This document shows, in pieces, positions 34,538 through 43,395 of a DNA stretch of 64,000 nt (position 1 is the stretch's first letter; the number at the start of each line of letters is the position of its first letter). The DNA is from an uncultured Microbacterium sp. (lineage in GTDB: Bacteria > Actinomycetota > Actinomycetes > Actinomycetales > Microbacteriaceae). Where the stretch lies: contig NZ_CANLCY010000003.1 in the NCBI RefSeq assembly GCF_947489255.1, forward strand, positions 248,001 through 312,000. The letters run 5' to 3'. Under the pieces are notes generated by a model, which saw only the letters and a list, made by a program, of their open reading frames with translations, was not told where the DNA came from and ran no database searches. A program made the translations under genes and the position numbers.

Positions 34538-34599
34538 CGAGTACAGCCTACCCGACCCGCGGAGGCGCTCCCACCCGCGGAGATCGTGAGCACGACGAA

Positions 34600-34630
34600 G
34601 CGGCCGGGGTGCGCATCGCACCCCGGCCGC
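34600..34630 (-). terminator. Perfect 14-bp hairpin terminator after the GH38 gene
   Basis: Arms 34600-34613 and 34617-34630 are exact reverse complements around the loop CAT. The hairpin starts 15 nt past the GH38 stop codon and separates the mannoside operon from the SRP RNA gene on the same strand. Confidence 0.85.
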
Positions 34631-34644
34631 ATGTCGATGGACGG

Positions 34645-37600
34645 TCAGCGCGACAACCGCACCGTCACGAGCTGGAACGGCCGCAGCTCGAGATCCACGA
34701 TCGTGCCCTGCGTGTCGGTGATCGCGGCGGCATCCACGTCGCGCTCCAACAGGTCGGTCTCGCTCACGCGGGTGACGTCGAAGCCGGCCTCGAGACGCGC
34801 CTGCGTGCGCTCCCCCAGGGCTTCGTAGAGACGGACGACCACGTCGCCCGACCCGTCCTGCGCGAGCTTCACGGCCTCGACCACGACACCGGGAGCATCG
34901 ATGGCCACCAGGGGCGCCACGGTCTCCGCCGCGGCATCCGTCACCATCCGCGCGGGCAGGTTCGTGCGGTAGCCCTCCGCGACGGCGTCGAGGACGTCCG
35001 CCCCCACGACGATGCCCACCTCGAGGTGGTGCGCGCCCTGGTCCTGCCCCGGGTCGGGGAACATCGCCGAGCGGATGATCGACAGGCGCACGAGCGAGAA
35101 GGTGCCGCCGCCGTCGCGCTCGTGGCGGGTGATGTCGTGCCCGTAGGTGGAGTCGTTGGTCACGGCGACGCCGAAGTCCGGCTCCGCGACCCGCACCCAT
35201 CGGTGCGCGGCGGTCTCGAAGCGCGCCGAGTCCCACGAGGTGTTCGTGTGGGTCGGGCGCACGATGTGTCCGAACTGGATCTCGGATGCCGCCCGGTCGG
35301 TGTGCACGTCGACCGGCACGCCGAGCTTCAACAGCTTCTGCTGCTCGTGCCAGTCGACGTCCAGCGACAGACGCACGGTCCGCGCGCCCGCGGCGAGCGC
35401 GAAGCGCGTGACGATCGTGGAGTCGCCGATCGAGCGCTCCAGGACGACCGCGTCGCCGTCGACGCGCACGACGTCGGCGCTGTCGAGGCGTGTGGCGTGG
35501 CGGCGGTAGGTCTCGTCGATGTCCCACGCGTCCCACTGGGTGGGCGTGTCGCGGAACACCTCGAAGAGTCCTGCCACCTGGCCCGCGGGCACGACCTCGC
35601 GGCCGGTCACCACGTCGACGAGCGAGATGAGCAGACCCCGGGCGTCGATCACGGCGTGGACGATGCCGTTGTCGAGGACGAAGCCGTCGCCCTCGGCGCG
35701 AGGGGTGACGTCGCGCATACCCGGCGCCGACGCGATGCCCAGGGCCGGGGCGCCGGCACGGGCGTGGGGCGCGGCGTTGACGAGCAGCGTGCGGTCGCCC
35801 TCGCCGACGAGGGCGCGGAGGCTGTCGGCGATGATCTGCTCGAGCTCGGCCTGGATCGCGGCGTAGTTGCGCTCGGCATCCCGGTGCACCCAGGCGATCG
35901 AGGTGCCGGGCAGGATGTCGTGGAACTGCTGCAGCAGCACGAGCCGCCACAGGCGCTGGAGAGCGTCGGCCGGGTAGGCGGCGCCGGCGCGCACGGTGGC
36001 GGTGGCGGCCCACAGCTCGGCCTCGCGCAGCAGGTGCTCGCTGCGGCGGTTGCCCTGCTTGGTGCGCAGCTGGCTCGTGTACGTGCCGCGGTGGAACTCG
36101 AGGTACAGCTCCCCCGCCCACACGGCCGGGTCGGCGTACTCGGCCTCGGCCGTCTCGAAGAACTCGCGCGGGGTCGAGTGCTTGACGATCGGCGCGCCCT
36201 CGAGCGAGTGCGCCCGGGCGATCGTCGCGGTCATCTCGCGCGTGGGTCCCCCACCGCCGTCGCCGAAGCCGTACGGCAGGAGCGAGGTGCGCGCGCGTCC
36301 CTTGTCGGCGAAGTTGCGCTCGGCGTGCGCGAGGTCGGCCGCGGTGACCTCGGAGTTGTACTTGTCGACCGGCGGGAAGTGCGTGAAGATGCGCGATCCG
36401 TCGATGCCCTCCCAGCGGAAGGTGTGGTGCGGGATGCGGTTGGTCTCGTTCCACGAGATCTTCTGCGTGAGGAACCACCGGGCGCCGGCGGCCTTCATGA
36501 TCTGCGGCAGGGCTCCGCTGTAGCCGAACGAGTCGGGCAGCCACACCTCCTCGGTGTCGATGCCGAACTCCTCGAGGAAGAAGCTCTTGCCCTCGACGAA
36601 CTGCCGGGCCATGGCCTCGCCGCCGACCATATTGGTGTCGGACTCGACCCACATGCCGCCCACGGGCACGAAGCGTCCCTCGGCGACGCGCGCCTTGAGC
36701 CGCTCCCAGAGCGCCGGGTAGTGCTCCTTCATCCAGGCGAACTGCTGCGCCGACGAGCTCGCGAAGACGAACTCGGGATCCTCGTCCATGAGCGAGAGCA
36801 CGTTGCTGAACGTGCGCGACACCTTGCGCGCCGTCTCGCGCACCGGCCACAGCCACGCGGAGTCGATGTGCGCGTGACCGACGGCGTGCAGCACGTGGGC
36901 ACTGGATGCCGCGGGCGCCGCGAGCAGCGGGGCCAGCACGTCGCGACCGGCCTGCGCCGTGCCGCTGACGTCGTGCGGATCGACGGCGTCGATCGCGGCA
37001 TCCATCCCCTCCACCAGGGTCGCGCGGCGCGCGGAGGTGGCGTCGAGCTCGGCGATGAGGCCGTGGAGGAGGCGGAAGTCCTGCAGCAGGTTCCACACCG
37101 CGAGGTCGCGGAGGCCGATCGACATCTCGCGCAGCACATAGAGAGGAGCGTCCCCCGCGGTGGCGGGGTCGCCCACGGGCGTCGGCTCGAAGGTGAAGAG
37201 GCTGCCGACGTCGGGGTTGGATGCCGCTTCGACCAGCACGTCGACCCGGCCCTCGGCGTCGACCGCGGCGGGGCTGGCGTTGTTGAACGGCGACACGCCC
37301 TTGATGGGCGCTCCGTCGCGGTTCCACACCAGCGCCTCGCACTGGAAGCCGCTCTGGCCGGCGGTGAAGCCGAGGTCGATGACGAGCTCGGCGACGGTGC
37401 CCTCGGGGAGGGCACCCGCGTCGTCGCGCCACTCGGCGGGGATCTCCCCCGCGACGGCGAACCACGTGGTCCCCCATGCCCGGCCCCACGGCGTGCCGAT
37501 CGCGAACGGGCGGTAGTCGGCATCCCGCGCCTCGGCGAAGGTGACGGGCTCGCCCGGCGCCACCCACGCGGAGACGGTGAGCGGCTGGCGCAGGCGGTAG

Positions 37601-37671
37601 ACGGAGGGAGCGAGACGCTCGCGGATGAAGCGTTCGATGCGCATCTCGATGAGCGCTGTGCGGTCGTGCAT
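34645..37671 (-). CDS. Alpha-mannosidase, glycoside hydrolase family 38
   Basis: The 1008-residue cytoplasmic enzyme (no signal peptide) starts at ATG 37671, with AAGGA upstream. It has the GH38 catalytic domain with the metal-binding GHAHIDSAWLWPVRET, SSAQQFAWMKEHYP, VGGMWVESDTNMVGGE, and the nucleophile motif EVWLPDSFGYSGALPQIM (Asp380). A central three-helix part (QQFHDILPGTSIAWVHRDAE) and C-terminal beta domains follow. It cleaves alpha-mannosidic bonds. It is the last gene of an ABC-uptake operon, so it probably acts on imported manno-oligosaccharides or mannosides in the cytoplasm. Confidence 0.95.
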   Translation of the reverse strand: MHDRTALIEMRIERFIRERLAPSVYRLRQPLTVSAWVAPGEPVTFAEARDADYRPFAIGTPWGRAWGTTWFAVAGEIPAEWRDDAGALPEGTVAELVIDLGFTAGQSGFQCEALVWNRDGAPIKGVSPFNNASPAAVDAEGRVDVLVEAASNPDVGSLFTFEPTPVGDPATAGDAPLYVLREMSIGLRDLAVWNLLQDFRLLHGLIAELDATSARRATLVEGMDAAIDAVDPHDVSGTAQAGRDVLAPLLAAPAASSAHVLHAVGHAHIDSAWLWPVRETARKVSRTFSNVLSLMDEDPEFVFASSSAQQFAWMKEHYPALWERLKARVAEGRFVPVGGMWVESDTNMVGGEAMARQFVEGKSFFLEEFGIDTEEVWLPDSFGYSGALPQIMKAAGARWFLTQKISWNETNRIPHHTFRWEGIDGSRIFTHFPPVDKYNSEVTAADLAHAERNFADKGRARTSLLPYGFGDGGGGPTREMTATIARAHSLEGAPIVKHSTPREFFETAEAEYADPAVWAGELYLEFHRGTYTSQLRTKQGNRRSEHLLREAELWAATATVRAGAAYPADALQRLWRLVLLQQFHDILPGTSIAWVHRDAERNYAAIQAELEQIIADSLRALVGEGDRTLLVNAAPHARAGAPALGIASAPGMRDVTPRAEGDGFVLDNGIVHAVIDARGLLISLVDVVTGREVVPAGQVAGLFEVFRDTPTQWDAWDIDETYRRHATRLDSADVVRVDGDAVVLERSIGDSTIVTRFALAAGARTVRLSLDVDWHEQQKLLKLGVPVDVHTDRAASEIQFGHIVRPTHTNTSWDSARFETAAHRWVRVAEPDFGVAVTNDSTYGHDITRHERDGGGTFSLVRLSIIRSAMFPDPGQDQGAHHLEVGIVVGADVLDAVAEGYRTNLPARMVTDAAAETVAPLVAIDAPGVVVEAVKLAQDGSGDVVVRLYEALGERTQARLEAGFDVTRVSETDLLERDVDAAAITDTQGTIVDLELRPFQLVTVRLSR

Positions 37672-37700
37672 GGGGTGTGTTCCTTGTCTGGGGGGACGGG

Positions 37701-38612
37701 TCAGCCCTTGACGGCGCCGGCCAGGGCCGAGGTGCCGCCGAGTCCGCGCTGCACGAGGACGTACAGGCCGAGGACCGGAAGGGAGTAGACGATCGAGTAG
37801 GCCGCGAGCTGGCCGTAGGCCACGGCTCCGAACGACCCGAAGAAGTTGAAGATGCTGACCGCGGCCGGCTGGTAGTCGGGGCTGAGTAGCAACACGAAGG
37901 GGACGAAGAAGTTCCCCCACGCCTGGATGAACGTGAAGATGAACACCACGGCGATCCCGGGGCGCATGAGCGGGAGCACGATCTGCACGAGCGTGCGCAT
38001 CGATCCCGCGCCGTCCATCCAGGCCGCGTGCTCGAGTTCGACCGGCACGCCGTCCATGAAGTTCTTCATCATCCAGATCGCGATCGGCAGCGCGCTCGCG
38101 GTGAGGAAGAGGATGGTGCCGCCGACGGAGTCGATGAGGTTCAGCTGCACGAACAGGCTGTAGACCGGCACCATGATCGCCGTGATCGGCAGGCACGTGC
38201 CGAAGAGCACCGCATAGAGGAAGGGCTTTCCGACGCGCATCTTGTACCGCGAGAGCGGGTAAGCCGCCAGCGAGGCGAGCACGACCGTGGCGATCGCGGT
38301 GCCGCCGGCCAGCAGCACGCTGTTCCACAGCGGGAGGAACAGCAGGTCGGGCTTCATCACCGCCGCGAAGTTGTCGAGGGTGATTACCTCGGGCATCTTG
38401 ATCGCGAGCGTCGGCTGCGCGTCGAGCGAGGCCGTGACCAGCCATATGAGCGGGACGACGAACAGGATGCCGATCACGATGAGCAGCGTGTTGCTCAGCA
38501 CGCGGAGGGCCCGGGTGCGCGGCGACGACAGCGACGCTTTCGCGCTCTTCGAAACCCGCGCGGCCGACCGGGTACGGCCGGTCACCTCGGGGAGGGTCGT
38601 GGTGGCGCTCAT
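37701..38612 (-). CDS. Carbohydrate ABC transporter permease (MalG-type)
   Basis: The 303-residue protein has six predicted helices, an N-terminal cytoplasmic Ser/Arg-rich extension, and the EAA loop ELEHAAWMDGAGSMRTLVQIVLPLMRPGIAVV typical of MalG-type sugar permeases (CUT1). ATG 38612 overlaps the upstream permease stop by 4 bp, and 29 nt separate it from the GH38 gene. It pairs with the MalF-type permease to form the channel for the mannoside-type substrate. Confidence 0.93.
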   Translation of the reverse strand: MSATTTLPEVTGRTRSAARVSKSAKASLSSPRTRALRVLSNTLLIVIGILFVVPLIWLVTASLDAQPTLAIKMPEVITLDNFAAVMKPDLLFLPLWNSVLLAGGTAIATVVLASLAAYPLSRYKMRVGKPFLYAVLFGTCLPITAIMVPVYSLFVQLNLIDSVGGTILFLTASALPIAIWMMKNFMDGVPVELEHAAWMDGAGSMRTLVQIVLPLMRPGIAVVFIFTFIQAWGNFFVPFVLLLSPDYQPAAVSIFNFFGSFGAVAYGQLAAYSIVYSLPVLGLYVLVQRGLGGTSALAGAVKG

Positions 38613-39541
38613 GACGAGACCTCCTCGCGCAGGGCGCGGACGTAGAAGAAGGAGAAGACCGCGCCGATGACGAGCATGATCGTGGCGATCGCGGTGCCGT
38701 AGCCCAGCTCGCCGAACTTCAGACCCTGCTGGTAGGCGAGGATCGGCAGCGTCGTGCTCTTGGTGCCGGGGCCGCCACCGGTCATGACGAAGATGAGCGT
38801 GAACACCGACAGGGTCTGAAGGGTGACGATCATCGAGTTCGTGCCGATGGTCGAGCGGATCATCGGGATGGTGACGTGGATGAGGCGCTTGAAGCCGCTC
38901 GCGCCGTCGACCTCGGCCGCCTCGGTGATCTCGGGAGGGACGTCGGACAGCGCGGCGGAGTAGACCATCATCGAGAACGCGGTGCCGCGCCAGATGTTCG
39001 CGAAGATGACCATGAGCACCGGCAGGGTGAACAACCAGCTGACGGGCTCGACGCCGAAGACGGCGAGCACGGCGTTGAGGGTGCCGTTGTCGCGGAAGAA
39101 GGCGTATGCGGCGAACGCCGCGACGATCTCGGGGAGGACCCACGCGGTCACGACGATGGTGCCGACGACGGCCGTCACCACGCGGTTGCCCGAGCGCATC
39201 ATCAGGGCGAGGGCCAGACCGAGGACGTTCTGGCCGATCACGGCGGAGAAGAACACGAAGACGATCGTGTTGACGACCGCGACAGGGAAGTCGGGGGCCT
39301 TGAAGAGCTGGATGTAGTTGTCGAAGCCGACGAAGTCGCTGGCGACGGCGGTCGATCCCGACAGCGTCGCGTTGGTGAGCGAGCCCCACAGCGACACCAG
39401 GATGGGGCCGAGAAGGAAGACGGCCAGCAGCAGGGCCGCCGGCAGGAGGGGGAGCGCCCGGGCCGACGACCGGAGGCCGCGCGTCTTCACGCGCGACCCC
39501 CGGCCGGTTCCGGTCGCCCCGGGGGAAGCCAGGGCGGTCAC
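38609..39541 (-). CDS. Carbohydrate ABC transporter permease (MalF-type)
   Basis: GTG 39541 follows the binding-protein stop by only 2 nt. The 310-residue protein has six helices, a periplasmic-side loop with FVGFDNYIQLFKAPDF typical of MalF/UgpA-type permeases, and the EAA loop PPEITEAAEVDGASGFKRLIHVTIPMIRSTIG. It forms the CUT1 channel with its neighbour. No ATPase gene follows. Confidence 0.93.
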   Translation of the reverse strand: MTALASPGATGTGRGSRVKTRGLRSSARALPLLPAALLLAVFLLGPILVSLWGSLTNATLSGSTAVASDFVGFDNYIQLFKAPDFPVAVVNTIVFVFFSAVIGQNVLGLALALMMRSGNRVVTAVVGTIVVTAWVLPEIVAAFAAYAFFRDNGTLNAVLAVFGVEPVSWLFTLPVLMVIFANIWRGTAFSMMVYSAALSDVPPEITEAAEVDGASGFKRLIHVTIPMIRSTIGTNSMIVTLQTLSVFTLIFVMTGGGPGTKSTTLPILAYQQGLKFGELGYGTAIATIMLVIGAVFSFFYVRALREEVSS

Positions 39542-39543
39542 GA

Positions 39544-40902
39544 TCAGCCCTGCTGGGTGTTGTCTTCGCCCACGATGCCGATGACGGCCTGGTCGTAGGC
39601 GGCGGCCGCGTCGTCCACGCTGGACTGGCCGGTCATGACGGCTTCCATGGCGACCTGGATCTGGTTCGAGATCTTGTCGTAGTCCTCGGTCGCGGGGCGG
39701 AAGTGGGTGGTGTCGACGAAGCTCGAGAAGGTCTTGAAGCTCGGGTTGGCGTCGAGGTACTCGCTGGACTCGGCCACGTCGGCGCGCACGGCGATCTGGC
39801 TGTTGTCGATGCCGTAGGCGGTGGCGTTGTCCTTGTTCACGGCGGTGGAGAGGAAGTCCCACGCGGCGTCGGCGTTCTTGGTGTTCTTGCCGATCGCGAG
39901 GGTCCATCCACCCGACATGCTGGTGGTGCCGGGCGCCTGGCCGTTCTGCGTGGGCATGGCGGCGATGCCGAGGGCGTCGCTCCACTCGGGCCACGCGGCG
40001 GTGCCGCCGTCGACCCACGCGGCCGACTGCCACGAGCCGTCGAGAGCGATGGCCAGCTTGCTCGAGGGCAGCCAGTCGGCGGTCACGCTGGTGAAGATGT
40101 TGGGGTCGAGAGCCTGCTGCAGCGACGGTCCGAGACCGCCCTGGTAGACGTCGCTGACGAACTGCAGCGAGTCCTTGAAGCCCTGGCTGCCGACGACCCA
40201 CTTCTTGCTGTCGGTGTCGTAGAGGGTGTCCTCGGTGCCGTACATGAGCATCTCGAGACCCTGCATGGATGCCGCTTCGCCGGCGGTCTTGCCCGAGTAG
40301 ACGTTGATCGGGATGACGTCGGGGTTGGAGGCCTTGACCTTCTCGGCGGCCGAGAGCACGTCGTCCCAGGTCTTGGGCTGCCACGGCACGGGGATGCCGG
40401 CGGCCTCGAAGAGGGCCTTGTTGTACCAGAGACCGCGGGTGTCGGTGCCGAGCGAGACGCCGTAGGTCTTGCCGTCGGCTCCGAGGCCGGCCTGCTTGGC
40501 GCCGTCGGCGAACTGGGACCAGTCCTCCCACTTCGCGAGGTAATCGTCCAGCGGCAGGAGGTAGCCGGCCGCGGCGTCGGACTGGATCTTGAACGTGTCT
40601 TCGTACTGCACGTCGGGAGCGGTGCTGGCCGACTTGTTCATCAGCGCGAGCTTCGTGTAGTAGTCGGCGCCCTCGGCCTGGATCGGGACGAGCTCGACCA
40701 TCATGCCCTCGTGGGCGGCCTCGCACTGCTTCTTCGCGTTCTCCATCAGCGTCTGCATCTGGTTGAACGTCGCCGTGGTCTGGTACGCCACACGGATCGT
40801 CTTCGAGTCCGCCGCGTCGCCGCTGCCACCGGAGCAGCCGGCCAGAGCCACGGTCAGGGCGGTGGCGGTCAGAAGACCGGTCGCCATCGTCAGTTTCTTC
40901 AT
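39544..40902 (-). CDS. Carbohydrate ABC transporter substrate-binding lipoprotein
   Basis: The 452-residue protein has a lipoprotein signal peptide ending in the lipobox LAGC (Cys23). The mature protein has the sugar-binding-protein fold: KTIRVAYQTTAT, YYTKLALMNKSASTAPDVQYEDTF, YGVSLGTDTRGLWYNKALFEAAGIP and MSGGWTLAIGKNTKNADAAWDFL. It is lipid-anchored outside the membrane and delivers substrate to the two permeases. It is the first gene of the operon, behind a strong promoter and next to a ROK repressor gene. Mannosides are inferred as substrate from the linked alpha-mannosidase. Confidence 0.93.
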   Translation of the reverse strand: MKKLTMATGLLTATALTVALAGCSGGSGDAADSKTIRVAYQTTATFNQMQTLMENAKKQCEAAHEGMMVELVPIQAEGADYYTKLALMNKSASTAPDVQYEDTFKIQSDAAAGYLLPLDDYLAKWEDWSQFADGAKQAGLGADGKTYGVSLGTDTRGLWYNKALFEAAGIPVPWQPKTWDDVLSAAEKVKASNPDVIPINVYSGKTAGEAASMQGLEMLMYGTEDTLYDTDSKKWVVGSQGFKDSLQFVSDVYQGGLGPSLQQALDPNIFTSVTADWLPSSKLAIALDGSWQSAAWVDGGTAAWPEWSDALGIAAMPTQNGQAPGTTSMSGGWTLAIGKNTKNADAAWDFLSTAVNKDNATAYGIDNSQIAVRADVAESSEYLDANPSFKTFSSFVDTTHFRPATEDYDKISNQIQVAMEAVMTGQSSVDDAAAAYDQAVIGIVGEDNTQQG

Positions 40903-40946
40903 GGAAGCTCCCTTGCTCGGGTGGAGACACCGCGTCGCCAGAACCT

Positions 40947-40975
40947 TTTATAAATCAAATGGACTAACTCGGCAA
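40947..40975 (-). promoter_or_regulatory. Sigma-70-type promoter of the mannoside operon within an AT-rich operator-like stretch
   Basis: On the minus strand TTGCCG (40975-40970) and TATAAA (40952-40947) are separated by exactly 17 bp. The stretch 40946-40968 is strikingly AT-rich in this GC-rich genome and has inverted ends TTA/TAA, as expected for a ROK-family operator. It lies 45 nt upstream of the binding-lipoprotein start. Confidence 0.75.
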
Positions 40976-41038
40976 GTCGAAGAGTCCCGCCGTCGGTAAC
41001 GATCGGGACACGCCCGACGCTCGGCGCGAGCGGCGGGG

Positions 41039-42235
41039 TCAGAGAGCGATCATCATGCGGGCCGGACGCGCGGCGAACGCCCCGTCGAGCATGAGGCACG
41101 CGGCCCCCACGGCGGCGACGTCGACACCGACCACGGACCGCCGCACGATGATCGGCAGCGTCGCCGTCGACGCGGGATCCGAGGCCACCCGCTCGGCGAC
41201 GACGTCGGCGAGTACCCCGGCGAGGCGCTCCCAGACCGGTCCGCCCAGCACGACCTCGTCGACGTCGAGCAGGTTGTTGGTGATGACCAGGGCACGCGCG
41301 ATGCGCTCCCCCGCGCGATGCAGGACCCCGGCGGCCGGATGACCCGGGTCGCGCGCGTCGCGCACGAGGCGGTCGAGGTCGGATCGCGGATCTCCCCCGA
41401 CGTATCCCGCCTCCGCGATCAGCACGCGGGGTTCGATCGACACACCCAGGCACCCGCGCGACCCGCACGCGCACAGCGGGCCCTGCGGATCGACCACCAC
41501 GTGGGCGATGCCCCCGGCGTTGCCGGTGCGCCCGCGCACGGGGGCGCCCGCCACCGCGAGCCCCATGCCGACACCGGCGCCGTAGTACAGGAACATCGCG
41601 TCGCTGAGCACGTCGGAGCGGTCGAACCACATCTCGCCGACCATGGCGGCGGTCACGTCCTTCTCGACGATGACGGGCAGCCCGGTCGCCGCGCCCAGGT
41701 CTTCGCGCACGTTCACGTTGTGCCACTGCGGCAGCAGCGGCGGGTCGAGCAGGCGTCCCCCGCGGGCGTCGAAGGGTCCGGGGGCGGCGACGCCCACCCC
41801 GAGCACGAGCTCGCGCGGCACGTCCGCACGGTCGACGATCGCGTCGACGGCCGCAGCCACGGCCGTCACGAGGGCTCCGGGAGCGACCTCGCGGAGCCCG
41901 GGGATCTCGTCGTGCGCGATCACCTCGCCCGCCATGTCGACCACGACGATCGTGTCGACGACCGGGTCGAGGTGCACACCGACGGCGAACCGCGAGCGCG
42001 GCTCGAGCTTGAGCAGCGTCCGCGGCTTGCCGGGGCCGGAGATGACCTTGCCCGCCTCGATGATCAACCCGTCATCGGCGAGGCGGCGGGTGACGTTGCT
42101 CAGCGTCTGCGCGCTCAGACCGGTGCGCGCCGAGAGCTCGACACGACTCAGCCCCTCCGGCGAGCGCCGGATGAGGTCGAGCACCAGGGTCTGGTTGTAC
42201 TCGCCGACGGCAGGCAGGTTGGAACCCGTACGCAT
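41039..42235 (-). CDS. ROK-family transcriptional regulator
   Basis: The 398-residue protein has an N-terminal winged helix (LVLDLIRRSPEGLSRVELSARTGLSAQTLSNVTRRL) and a C-terminal ROK sugar-binding domain with VVDMAGEVI, GVGVAAPGPFD, GNAGGIAHV and the zinc motif CACGSRGCLG. This is the NagC/XylR type of repressor. It is encoded just upstream of the binding-lipoprotein gene on the same strand, with 136 nt between, so it probably controls the mannoside operon in response to a sugar ligand. Confidence 0.9.
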   Translation of the reverse strand: MRTGSNLPAVGEYNQTLVLDLIRRSPEGLSRVELSARTGLSAQTLSNVTRRLADDGLIIEAGKVISGPGKPRTLLKLEPRSRFAVGVHLDPVVDTIVVVDMAGEVIAHDEIPGLREVAPGALVTAVAAAVDAIVDRADVPRELVLGVGVAAPGPFDARGGRLLDPPLLPQWHNVNVREDLGAATGLPVIVEKDVTAAMVGEMWFDRSDVLSDAMFLYYGAGVGMGLAVAGAPVRGRTGNAGGIAHVVVDPQGPLCACGSRGCLGVSIEPRVLIAEAGYVGGDPRSDLDRLVRDARDPGHPAAGVLHRAGERIARALVITNNLLDVDEVVLGGPVWERLAGVLADVVAERVASDPASTATLPIIVRRSVVGVDVAAVGAACLMLDGAFAARPARMMIAL

Positions 42236-42296
42236 GTTCCCCGCCCTCACTCGCCGGCCCGCGGCGCGGTCCCTCGGTCTCAGGGTAGACCCGGCC

Positions 42297-43229
42297 TCAG
42301 GACTGCAGTGCGAGCGCCGCCGCGCCCAGGAGGGGGCCGTCGCCGTCGAGCCCCGAGCCGACGATGCGGCACCGGCGCGCGTAGGCGTGCAGCGACGCCG
42401 TCTCGGCGGCCGCGCGCACCTGGTCGATGTAGTCGGGGGCCACCTGCGAGAAGCCGCCCGCGATGGCGACGGCCTCGAGGTCGCACAGCGTCGCCGCCGC
42501 CGCGATCGCCTGCCCGACGGCGAGGGCCGATCGGCTGACGGCCGCGATCGCGATCGCGTCCCCCGCCGCGTGGGCGGCGGCCAGATCGAGTCCCGTCTCG
42601 CCCTCCCAACCCTGGGACTGCGCCCAGGCGACCGTCCCGGGGCCTGCCGCGACCGCCTCGAGGGTGGATGCCACGACCTCGTCGCCCTCGATGGTGCGCA
42701 CGAACGTCTGGCCCAGGTGCCCCGCGTTGCCGCTGGCCCCGGGGATGGGCGCTCCGCCGAGGATGAGTCCGCCCCCCACGCCGGTCGAGACCACGATGGC
42801 CATCGCATCGTCGCAGCCCACGAGAGCGCCGCGCCAGTGCTCGGCGAGCGCGATGCACGTGCCGTCGAGCGCGAGGCGGATCGGACCGTCGATGAGGCCG
42901 CCGAGCACCTCGTCGATCGGGAGACCGGCGGCGAGGGGCAGGTTCAGCGGCGAGACGGAGCGCGAGGGGAGGTCGACCGGGCCCGCGCTGCCCACGCCGA
43001 TCGCGCCGACGCGGGCGTCGGGGACGGCGGCGAGCGCCGCGACGGCGGCCTCGCGGATGTTGCGGGCGATCTCGTCGCGGTCGGCACTGCGCCCGGTCGG
43101 TCGCCGGGTCACGCTCGCCCGCTCGACCTCGCCGGCGAGGGAGACGAGGGCGGCATCCACCTTCGTCCCGCCGATGTCGACGGCGAGCACGTGCGTGACG
43201 GCGGGCAGGGACGGGGTGGTGTGCGACAT
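42297..43229 (-). CDS. ROK-family sugar kinase
   Basis: ATG 43229 has GAGGAG 7 nt upstream. The 310-residue protein has the phosphate-1 motif LAVDIGGTKVDAALV, GVGSAGPVD, IVVSTGVGGGLILGG with the sugar-binding Glu region replaced by GASGNAGHLG, and the adenosine segment VAIAGGFSQV. The CxCGxxGCxE zinc motif of most ROK kinases is absent; the segment after the His reads TIEGDEVVASTLEA. It probably phosphorylates a hexose such as glucose, mannose or an N-acetylhexosamine. It lies upstream of the ROK regulator, in line with phosphorylating the mannose freed by GH38. Confidence 0.85.
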   Translation of the reverse strand: MSHTTPSLPAVTHVLAVDIGGTKVDAALVSLAGEVERASVTRRPTGRSADRDEIARNIREAAVAALAAVPDARVGAIGVGSAGPVDLPSRSVSPLNLPLAAGLPIDEVLGGLIDGPIRLALDGTCIALAEHWRGALVGCDDAMAIVVSTGVGGGLILGGAPIPGASGNAGHLGQTFVRTIEGDEVVASTLEAVAAGPGTVAWAQSQGWEGETGLDLAAAHAAGDAIAIAAVSRSALAVGQAIAAAATLCDLEAVAIAGGFSQVAPDYIDQVRAAAETASLHAYARRCRIVGSGLDGDGPLLGAAALALQS

Positions 43230-43395
43230 GCGCGGGCTCCTCGGGTGGACCAACGCTCCCCGATCCTAGGGGCCCGAGCATCCGCCGAGTGACGCCTGTG
43301 CACCGCACCGTTTCCAGCCCTCGCCCCCGCGACGCGGGTTACGATCAGGTCACGGCGGCGACGACGCGCCTCCACCCCGCGACACAAGGGATGCC

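Noticed and set aside
34297..34632. Minus-strand 111-codon frame over the SRP RNA
   Set aside because: It overlaps the structured SRP RNA and a terminator and has no ribosome site or homologous features.
34510..37788. Plus-strand open frame of 1092 codons opposite the GH38 gene and SRP RNA
   Set aside because: It crosses the SRP RNA, a perfect terminator hairpin and a well-supported GH38 gene; no recognisable product.
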